From assembly GCA_964472465.1 (NCBI GenBank), contig CAYYLW010000086.1, positions 1 through 11,375 of the forward strand: a stretch of DNA of 11,375 bases, given 5' to 3'. Shown here piece after piece: positions 5,842-11,375 of this stretch (within the stretch, counting starts at the first letter, position 1; every line of letters begins with the position of its first letter). Origin of the DNA: JAAYCI01 sp964472465. GTDB lineage: Bacteria; Bacillota; Clostridia; Oscillospirales; Ruminococcaceae. The translations under genes and the position numbers were made by a program. Under the pieces are notes generated by a model. The model worked only from the letters and a program-made list of their open reading frames with translations. It was not told the DNA's origin and did not search any database.

Positions 5842-7107
5842 ATGCGGTTTGGCATCAACACCATAGATGATTTTGAAGTGCGGGGAAAAACCGTTCTCTG
5901 CCGGGTGGATATCAACCAGGCGGTGGACAAAGAGACTGACACCCTGAAAGGCATTGCCCGGATAGAAGCCTGCGTTCCCACCCTGCGGGAACTGGCCGAT
6001 AAGGGCGCGCGGCTGGTGATATTGGCCCACCAGGGCAGCGACATTGAGTACCAAAACTTTTACTGCACACGGCCCCACGCTAAGGTTTTGGCCCGGCTTT
6101 TGGGGCGGCCTGTACAGTGGATAGACGACGTGTGCGGCCCGGCGGCCCGGCAGATGATAAGGGAACTTCAAGACGGCGAGATTTTGCTTTTGGACAATGT
6201 GCGCTTTGCCTCTGAAGAACAAACCCTGTTTGAACAAAAGCTGAAACTGAGCCACGAGCAGATGGCGAAAACTCAGGTGGTGGAAAAGCTGGCTCCCCTG
6301 GGGGATTTGTATGTTTGCGACGCCTTTGCGGCCGCTCACCGCGCCCAGCCCTCCCTCTGCGGTTTTGTGGAACGGTTGCCTTCGGCCATGGGGCGCTTGT
6401 TTGAACAAGAATATTGTGTTATTTCCCAGATGATGGAGAAACCGGAGCAGCCCTGCACCTTTGTGCTGGGCGGGGCCAAAATTGCAGACGCCTTTTTGAT
6501 GGCCGAAACGGTGCTGAAAAATGGCGTTGCCAGCCGCATCATCACCGGCGGGCTGGTGGGAAACATTTTGCTGGCGGCCAAAGGCGAGGAGATTGGGCAG
6601 GGTAGCCTGGATTTCATCCACCGCTCAAACTATGGAGAATGCATTGAGATTGCCAAAGCTTTATACAGCCGATACCAAGACCGGTTTGAACTGCCGGTGG
6701 ACCTTGGCTATGTTGAAGACGGGGTGCGCAAAGAGTGCAAACTGGGAAGCGTGCCTCCGGGCATCAGCGCGGTAGATATAGGCTCTAAAACAGCCGCGCA
6801 CTACCGGGATATTCTTCTGGTCAGTAAAACCGTTTTTGTCAACGGCCCCATGGGAGTGTTCGAGCAACCCGCTTCCGAGCTGGGCACAAAAGTGGTGTGG
6901 GACGCTCTGGCCGAAACCGGAGCCTATACCGTGGTGGGTGGTGGAGATTCGGTTGTGGCAACAACAAAATATGGACACAGCAAAGATGTTTCCTACATCT
7001 GTACCGGTGGTGGCGCGCTTATCCGCTTCCTCACCGGAGAGGAACTGCCCGTGGTGAAGGCCCTGCGGCACGGCACCCAAAAATTTGGCAGGGAGAAAAA
7101 CCAATGA
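5842..7107 (+). CDS. pgk: Archaeal-type phosphoglycerate kinase
   Basis: PGK transfers the acyl phosphate of 1,3-bisphosphoglycerate to ADP, giving 3-phosphoglycerate and ATP. The 421-residue protein has the two-domain PGK layout, with archaeal-style wording such as LAHQG, DNVRF, DAFAAAHRAQPS and GGGALIRFLTGEELP. Visible residues are RVDIN (21-25), Arg40, DNVRF with Arg121, AHR with Arg167, VLGGAK, NGPMGVFE (334-341) and the nucleotide loop GGGDS (366-370). One change stands out: the HxxR segment that supplies a 3-phosphoglycerate-binding Arg (human His62...Arg65) reads HQGSD here (63-67), with Ser66 in place of Arg and a following loop one residue longer. Start ATG 5842 has AGGGAGGTGG (5828-5837) just upstream; an in-frame ATG at 5800 falls in the hairpin loop and lacks a site. 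It overlaps the next gene by ATGA. Normal PGK activity is most likely, but the altered loop leaves room for a different acyl phosphate. Confidence 0.9.
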   Translation: MRFGINTIDDFEVRGKTVLCRVDINQAVDKETDTLKGIARIEACVPTLRELADKGARLVILAHQGSDIEYQNFYCTRPHAKVLARLLGRPVQWIDDVCGPAARQMIRELQDGEILLLDNVRFASEEQTLFEQKLKLSHEQMAKTQVVEKLAPLGDLYVCDAFAAAHRAQPSLCGFVERLPSAMGRLFEQEYCVISQMMEKPEQPCTFVLGGAKIADAFLMAETVLKNGVASRIITGGLVGNILLAAKGEEIGQGSLDFIHRSNYGECIEIAKALYSRYQDRFELPVDLGYVEDGVRKECKLGSVPPGISAVDIGSKTAAHYRDILLVSKTVFVNGPMGVFEQPASELGTKVVWDALAETGAYTVVGGGDSVVATTKYGHSKDVSYICTGGGALIRFLTGEELPVVKALRHGTQKFGREKNQ

Positions 7108-8354
7108 GGCTGGAATTTGGGTATGGGCAGGGCGTGCAAACGGTGGAGCTGCCCCGGGAAAACCTGATAGATGTGCTTTTGGCAAACCAGATGCACCACG
7201 AAAGGCTGGGGGAAGAGGCGGTGCGCTATGCCCTGGAAAATCCCATAGGCGCACCGCGGCTGCGGGAACTGGTGAAGCCCGGCCAGAAGATAGCCATTGT
7301 CACCAGCGATATCTCCCGCCCGTTGCCCAGTTACCAGTTGTTGCCCGCCCTGTTGGATGAATTATACGCCGCGGGCTGCGCGGCTGAGGACATTACCCTG
7401 GTGTTTGGGCTGGGGGTACACCGCAGGCAAACCGAAGAGGAAAAACGGAAACTGGCGGGGGAACGCGCCTACCGGGAACTGCGCTGTGTAGACAGCGACA
7501 GCGAGGATTGCATACATATGGGTGACACCCCCAGCGGCACCCCGGTGGATGTGACCCGCTGTGTGGCCGAGGCCGATTTTCGCATCTGTCTTGGCAATGT
7601 GGAATTCCACTATTTTGCGGGCTACTCCGGCGGGGCCAAAGCCATTATGCCAGGCGTTTCCAATGCGCGGGCCATTCAGGCCAACCACAGAATGATGGTT
7701 TCGCAGGAGGCCTGCGCGGGCAGGCTGGAAGGCAACCCCATTCGGAAAGATATAGAACAGGCTGGGGAAATTTGCGGCATCCACTATATTTTGAACGTGG
7801 TGCTGGACGAACACAAGCAGATTGTATATGCCGTGGCGGGTGACAGCGTGAAAGCACACCGCACAGCCTGCGCCTACCTGGATAAAATGTACCGCAAACC
7901 CATCCCCCAGCGGGCTGATATTGTGCTGGTTTCGCAAGGGGGGGCACCCAAGGATGCAAACCTTTACCAAACCCAGAAAGCGCTGGATAACGCCAAGTAC
8001 GCAGTAAAACCTGGGGGCACCATTATTTTGATAGGTGCCTGCAACGAGGGGCTGGGCAGCGCTAAATTTGAGGAATGGCTTACGGGTTCACCCAGCGCCG
8101 CATATATGGTGGAACGAATAGGCAAAGACTTCCAATTGGGTGGCCATAAGGCGGCGGCTATTGGCATGGTGCTGGCCTACGCCTCTATTGATTTGGTTTC
8201 GGAGATGGAGGACGAGTTTGTAAAAAGCATCTTCCTCACCCCACGCCCTTCGGCCCAGGCGGCCCTGGACGCCGCTTTTACCCGCTATGGTTCACAGGCC
8301 AAGGTGCTGGCCATGCCCTTTGGCGGCGCCACCCTGCCCATACCTGAAAAATAA
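7104..8354 (+). CDS. larA: LarA-family nickel-pincer hydroxyacid racemase/epimerase (malate racemase candidate)
   Basis: LarA proteins use the nickel-pincer nucleotide (NPN) cofactor to racemise or epimerise 2-hydroxyacids by hydride transfer. The 416-residue length matches Lactobacillus plantarum LarA (424). All key positions line up: Asp69 and Arg72 in SDISRP (LarA Asp72, Arg75), His106 in GVHRR (His108), His169 in EFHYFAGYSGG (His174), Lys179 that links the cofactor (Lys184), and the nickel ligand His195 in QANH (His200). Spacing from Lys to the Ni-His is identical (16). ATG 7104 overlaps the pgk stop (ATGA), so translation is probably coupled. Cofactor genes larB, larC and larE are not in the window. 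The superfamily includes lactate, malate, hydroxyglutarate and sugar-acid enzymes, so the substrate cannot be read from the sequence. The malic enzyme next door favours malate; a longer sugar acid is the main alternative. Confidence 0.88.
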   Translation: MRLEFGYGQGVQTVELPRENLIDVLLANQMHHERLGEEAVRYALENPIGAPRLRELVKPGQKIAIVTSDISRPLPSYQLLPALLDELYAAGCAAEDITLVFGLGVHRRQTEEEKRKLAGERAYRELRCVDSDSEDCIHMGDTPSGTPVDVTRCVAEADFRICLGNVEFHYFAGYSGGAKAIMPGVSNARAIQANHRMMVSQEACAGRLEGNPIRKDIEQAGEICGIHYILNVVLDEHKQIVYAVAGDSVKAHRTACAYLDKMYRKPIPQRADIVLVSQGGAPKDANLYQTQKALDNAKYAVKPGGTIILIGACNEGLGSAKFEEWLTGSPSAAYMVERIGKDFQLGGHKAAAIGMVLAYASIDLVSEMEDEFVKSIFLTPRPSAQAALDAAFTRYGSQAKVLAMPFGGATLPIPEK

Positions 8355-8386
8355 CTTGGTTTTTCAACACAGAAAGGAGCGTTTTG

Positions 8387-9559
8387 ATGGATTACGCAAA
8401 AGAGTCTCTGCGCTTGCACGATGAATGGAAAGGAAAACTGGAAATATCGGCCACCGTTCCGGTATCCACCAAAGAGGATCTCTCTTTGGCATATACTCCC
8501 GGTGTGGCAGAGCCATGCCTAGAGATAAAAAAGGATATAAATAGAAGCTATGACCTTACCCTGCGCCACAACCTTTGTGCGGTAATAACCGATGGCACGG
8601 CAGTTCTGGGCCTTGGCGACATTGGCCCGGAGGCGGGAATGCCCGTGATGGAGGGAAAATGTGTGCTATTTAAAGCTTTTGCCAACGTGGATGCATTTCC
8701 CCTGTGCGTGCGCACCCAGGATGTGGACGCGTTTGTGGAGGCTGTTTACCAGATTTCCGGTTCTTTCGGGGGCATCAACCTAGAGGATATCTCTGCCCCC
8801 CGCTGCTTTGAGATTGAGCGTAAACTGAAAGAGCGCTGCGACATACCCATTTTCCACGACGACCAGCACGGCACGGCTGTGGTAACACTGGCGGGCCTTA
8901 CGAATGCACTGAAACTGGTGAACAAGAAAAAGGAAGATGTGAAGGTGGTGATGTCCGGCGCGGGGGCCGCCGCGGTTGCCATCACCAAACTGATGCTGAG
9001 CGCGGGCTACCGGGACATTACCATCTGCGACAGAAAGGGAGCCATCTGCGAAAGCAGAACAGACCTGAACGACATTAAGCGGGAAATGGCCAAAATAACC
9101 AACCTGCAAAATAAAAATGGCAACCTGGCCGATATGTTGGCAGGCGCCGATGTGTTCATTGGGGTTTCGGCCCCTGGCACGGTGAGCGTGGAGATGGTGA
9201 AAAGCATGAACCCCGACCCCGTGATTTTTGCCTGTGCCAACCCTACCCCGGAAATTTTCCCCGAAGACGCCAAATTGGGCGGGGCCAAGGTGATTGCCAC
9301 CGGCCGTAGCGATTTTGCCAACCAGATCAACAATGTGCTGGCTTTCCCCGGCATCTTCCGCGGCACCTTCGACGTGCGCGCGTCCGACATCAACGAAGAG
9401 ATGAAAATGGCCGCCGCCGAGGCTTTGGCTAACCTGATTTCGCCCGAAGAACTCAGCGTTGACTATATCATTCCCGCCGCTTTCGACAAGCGCGTTTGCC
9501 CTGCCGTGGCAACGGCCGTGGCAGAGGCGGCGAGAAAAACCGGCGTGGCCAGAATTTGA
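8387..9559 (+). CDS. Malic enzyme (oxaloacetate-decarboxylating, NAD(P)-dependent), short form
   Basis: Malic enzyme oxidatively decarboxylates L-malate to pyruvate and CO2 with a divalent metal. The 390-residue protein is the short bacterial form without the C-terminal phosphotransacetylase-like domain of MaeB. It shows YTPGVAEPC (Tyr36), LGLGDIGPEAGMPVMEGK (expected catalytic Lys91), FKAFANVDAFP, metal-ligand stretches NLEDI (Glu133, Asp134) and HDDQHGTA (157-164, with Asp158/Asp159), the nucleotide-binding SGAGAAA (about 190-196) and CANPTPEIFP. I chose ATG 8387 with AAGGAG 7 bases upstream; a TTG one codon earlier is less likely. It is 32 bases after the LarA gene and 15 before the transketolase gene, so co-transcribed. 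Paired with LarA it could feed either malate enantiomer to pyruvate. NAD versus NADP preference, and possible action on a related beta-hydroxyacid, cannot be settled here. Confidence 0.93.
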   Translation: MDYAKESLRLHDEWKGKLEISATVPVSTKEDLSLAYTPGVAEPCLEIKKDINRSYDLTLRHNLCAVITDGTAVLGLGDIGPEAGMPVMEGKCVLFKAFANVDAFPLCVRTQDVDAFVEAVYQISGSFGGINLEDISAPRCFEIERKLKERCDIPIFHDDQHGTAVVTLAGLTNALKLVNKKKEDVKVVMSGAGAAAVAITKLMLSAGYRDITICDRKGAICESRTDLNDIKREMAKITNLQNKNGNLADMLAGADVFIGVSAPGTVSVEMVKSMNPDPVIFACANPTPEIFPEDAKLGGAKVIATGRSDFANQINNVLAFPGIFRGTFDVRASDINEEMKMAAAEALANLISPEELSVDYIIPAAFDKRVCPAVATAVAEAARKTGVARI

Positions 9560-9561
9560 AC

Positions 9562-9577
9562 GGAGGGATGACTTTTG
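9562..9577 (+). promoter_or_regulatory. Ribosome binding site deciding a TTG start
   Basis: GGAGGG (9562-9567) lies 7 bases before TTG 9575-9577. The next in-frame ATG (9590) would be too far from this site, so the transketolase N subunit most likely starts at TTG. Confidence 0.7.
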
Positions 9578-10423
9578 GCAACAGACCAGATGAACGAGCT
9601 GCGGGCTTTTGCCCTGCAAATTCGCATAGCCACAGTGGAATGCATTCAGTCGCGCGGGTTTGGCCATATGGGGGGCAGCCTTTCGGTGGCCGACGCACTG
9701 GCGGTGCTGTATGGCGGCGTGATGAAGATAAACCCGGCAGACCCACAGTGGAGCGAACGGGATAAGCTGGTGTGTTCCAAAGGGCATGCCGGCCCAGCCG
9801 TGTATGCCGCCTTGGCGCTAAAGGGTTACTTCCAAAAAGAGCTACTGCTTACCCTAAACCAGCCCGGCACCTCTCTGCCCAGCCACTGCGACAGGAGCAA
9901 GACCCCCGGCGTGGACATGACCACCGGCTCTTTGGGCCAGGGTACCTCACTGGCTGTGGGCCAGGCCTTGGGTGACAAGCTGAAAAGGCGCAATTGCCGC
10001 ACCTATTTAATTGTGGGTGACGGCGAGATTGACGAAGGGCAGGTGTGGGAAGCCGCCATGTTTACTGCGGCCAAAAAGCTCACCAACCTGGTTTGGATGG
10101 TGGACTGGAACAAAAAACAGCTAGACGGCTACACGGCGGATGTGTTGAACACCTTCGACCTGGAAAAAAAGTTTGACGCTTTTGGTTTTGACGCCTGCAC
10201 CATAGATGGAAACGATGTGGAACGGCTGTACGGGGCCCTTACAAAACCAGCGGCCGAAAAGCCCCTTGCCATCATTTTGAACACGGTAAAGGGAAAAGGG
10301 GTGCATGAGGTAGAGGAGACCCTATCCAACCACAGCCTGGCACCGCCGCCGGAAAAATTTGACCAGTGGCTGGAAGTGCTGCGGGGCGAGCTCCGGGCGT
10401 TAGAGGGGGGTGGCTTGGAATGA
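9575..10423 (+). CDS. Transketolase N-terminal subunit (split transketolase, TPP-binding PP domain)
   Basis: Transketolase moves a two-carbon ketol unit between sugar phosphates using TPP; here it is split into two polypeptides, as in many clostridia and archaea. This 282-residue subunit is the PP half. It has GHMGGSLS (His31), the RDKLVCSKGHAGPAVYA motif (His71), PSHCDR (His104), GSLGQGTSLAVGQALGDK, the TPP/metal motif GDGEIDEG from residue 148 with Asn179 in DWNKKQLDG, and VKGKGVHE followed by NHSLAPP near the C-terminus. These correspond to the His set of whole-length transketolases (E. coli His26, His66, His100, His261), so the cofactor half looks fully active. It starts at TTG and overlaps the next gene by ATGA, which suggests coupled synthesis of the pair at 1:1. 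Specialised relatives with the same split build include apulose-phosphate and sulfosugar transketolases, so the sugar used is open. Confidence 0.92.
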   Translation: MATDQMNELRAFALQIRIATVECIQSRGFGHMGGSLSVADALAVLYGGVMKINPADPQWSERDKLVCSKGHAGPAVYAALALKGYFQKELLLTLNQPGTSLPSHCDRSKTPGVDMTTGSLGQGTSLAVGQALGDKLKRRNCRTYLIVGDGEIDEGQVWEAAMFTAAKKLTNLVWMVDWNKKQLDGYTADVLNTFDLEKKFDAFGFDACTIDGNDVERLYGALTKPAAEKPLAIILNTVKGKGVHEVEETLSNHSLAPPPEKFDQWLEVLRGELRALEGGGLE

Positions 10424-11375
10424 ACATTGTGTATAACGGAGAACAAGATACCCGGCTGTTCAAAGACGTGCTGGGTAGCCTCATTCAGAAGATGCTGGAA
10501 GAGGATGAGGATGTTGTTTACCTCGATGCGGATTTGATGAGTTGCATCGGCACGGCAAAGCTGCCCGCCCTTACAGACCGTGCCATCAACTGCGGCATTG
10601 CCGAGGCAAATATGATGGGAATTGCCTGTGGTCTAAGCGCCGCGGGGTTTAAGCCAATTCTGCACACCTTCGGCTCCTTTGCTTCCCGCCGCTGTTTTGA
10701 CCAAGCCTTTATCTCTGCTGGTTATGCCAAAAACCCGGTTACGGTCATCGGCACAGACCCCGGCATCACCGCCACGTTTAACGGGGGCACCCACATGCCG
10801 TTCGAGGATGTGGCCCTTTACCGCGCCATTCCGGGGGCCATCATTGCGGATGTGACCGATGTTCCCATGCTGACGGCCCTGTTGGAACAGGCCAAAGACT
10901 GGCCGGGTTTGAAATATTTCCGTGTGCCCAGGAAAGAATCTTACATGGTTTACCCCGAAGGTACCCGGTTCCAGCCGGGGAAAGGTATTGTGCTGCGCGA
11001 GGGCAGTGATGTTGTGCTCATTGCCTGCGGCATCATGGTGCACGAGGCCTTGCAGGCAGCCTTGCGGCTGGAGATAGAGGGCATTTCCGCCGCAGTGATT
11101 GACATATGTACTATCAAGCCGCTGGATGCCTCGCTGGTAAAAAGCTATGCCGCCAAAACCGGCAGTGTGGTGGTGGCCGAAAACCACAACAAAATAGGGG
11201 GCCTGTACTCGGCTGTGAAAGAGGCCTTGGAGGGCGAGGCAAAGGTGGGATGTGTGGCCGTGGAAGACGAGTTTGGCGAGGTGGGCCCGCAGGACTACCT
11301 GCGCACACGCTTTGCCCTTACCGATGAACACATTGTACAGGTAGCCAAGGAGACCCTGGCCAGAGCGCGTGGCTA
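10420..11375 (+). CDS. Transketolase C-terminal subunit (Pyr plus C-terminal domains), open at window end
   Basis: This is the partner of the preceding gene, holding the pyrimidine-binding domain and C-terminal domain. ATG 10420 overlaps the upstream stop. There are 318 sense codons, then a final TA at the window edge that would become a stop if the next base is A or G. The usual length is 310-320, so the gene is probably complete or nearly so. Family marks are the cofactor-activating Glu62 in CGIAEANMMGIACGL, SRRCFDQAF, NGGTHMPFEDVALYRAIPG, DICTIKPLD and AENHNKIGG. Set against E. coli transketolase by eye, three substrate-contact positions differ: Ser385 becomes Cys42 (DLMSCIGT), His461 becomes Asp113, and Asp469 becomes Asn121, while His473 is kept as His125. 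The first two bind the sugar-phosphate group and Asp469 contacts the substrate hydroxyl, so donor or acceptor choice may be unusual. Sequence up to the edge shows no frameshift. Confidence 0.9.
   Translation, partial: MNIVYNGEQDTRLFKDVLGSLIQKMLEEDEDVVYLDADLMSCIGTAKLPALTDRAINCGIAEANMMGIACGLSAAGFKPILHTFGSFASRRCFDQAFISAGYAKNPVTVIGTDPGITATFNGGTHMPFEDVALYRAIPGAIIADVTDVPMLTALLEQAKDWPGLKYFRVPRKESYMVYPEGTRFQPGKGIVLREGSDVVLIACGIMVHEALQAALRLEIEGISAAVIDICTIKPLDASLVKSYAAKTGSVVVAENHNKIGGLYSAVKEALEGEAKVGCVAVEDEFGEVGPQDYLRTRFALTDEHIVQVAKETLARARG

Noticed and set aside
5662..6621. Long minus-strand open frame (about 319 codons) opposite gap/pgk
   Set aside because: It spans two real genes and their spacer, has no recognisable motif, and is explained by codon bias of GC-rich DNA on the other strand.
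8780..9787. Long minus-strand open frame (about 335 codons) opposite malic enzyme and transketolase
   Set aside because: The plus-strand genes carry full family motifs; the antisense translation is His/Gly-rich without any domain I recognise.
10633..11331. Minus-strand open frame (about 232 codons) at the right end
   Set aside because: It is the shadow of the transketolase C subunit, whose plus-strand frame runs open to the window edge with clear motifs.
1..11375. tRNA/rRNA genes, CRISPR arrays, insertion sequences or phage genes
   Set aside because: I saw no regularly spaced repeats, transposase-like reading frames, terminal inverted repeats or tRNA-like folds; the window is metabolic genes plus one regulator.

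Overview
The window looks like part of a carbohydrate-catabolism region from an anaerobic Firmicute, most likely a clostridial or Oscillospiraceae-type gut bacterium. The grounds are strong AGGAG-type ribosome binding sites, sigma-A promoters close to consensus, a DeoR-type regulator, and family content: clostridial-style IolB/IolD/IolG, a short-form malic enzyme and a split transketolase. Coding DNA is fairly GC-rich. The one real regulatory region, about 4416-4721, is strikingly AT-rich. Genus cannot be read from the sequence.

Left block (1-3590, + strand): the tail of a myo-inositol catabolic operon, in the order iolB (cut by the window edge), iolD, iolG. These are 5-deoxy-glucuronate isomerase, the TPP-dependent trihydroxycyclohexane-dione hydrolase, and inositol 2-dehydrogenase. 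IolE, IolC, IolJ and IolA activities are not in the window and would have to lie upstream or elsewhere. The block ends in a set of alternative hairpins (3600-3653). These fit a terminator for the convergent regulator gene better than one for iolG.

Centre (3660-4721): a DeoR-family regulator on the minus strand, then a divergent control region. Each side has a TTGACA/TATAAT promoter: 16-nt spacing leftward to the regulator, a perfect 17-nt spacing rightward to the next operon. A perfect inverted repeat (ATAATCA-GTGG-TGATTAT) covers the -10 and predicted start site of the rightward promoter, which is a classic repressor-operator position.

Right block (4722-11375, + strand): a tightly packed six-gene operon. 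It encodes an archaeal-type (type II) glyceraldehyde-3-phosphate dehydrogenase, an archaeal-type phosphoglycerate kinase, a LarA-family nickel-pincer hydroxyacid racemase/epimerase, a malic enzyme, and the N- and C-terminal subunits of a split transketolase. The last gene is open at the window end, but its final two bases (TA) fit the start of a stop codon at the expected length. ATGA overlaps join pgk to the LarA gene and the two transketolase genes to each other.

Together the two blocks suggest inositol (or a related polyol or sugar acid) is broken down to triose and keto-acid units. The right-hand operon would then oxidise the triose with ATP gain, rearrange sugars by transketolase, and convert hydroxyacids (probably malate) to pyruvate. 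By-eye comparison with characterised relatives shows substitutions at substrate-contact positions in the kinase (Arg to Ser), the transketolase C subunit (Ser to Cys, His to Asp, Asp to Asn) and the inositol dehydrogenase (Asp to Asn). The right-hand operon may therefore act on substrates other than ordinary glycolytic or pentose-phosphate intermediates. That is the most interesting open question here.
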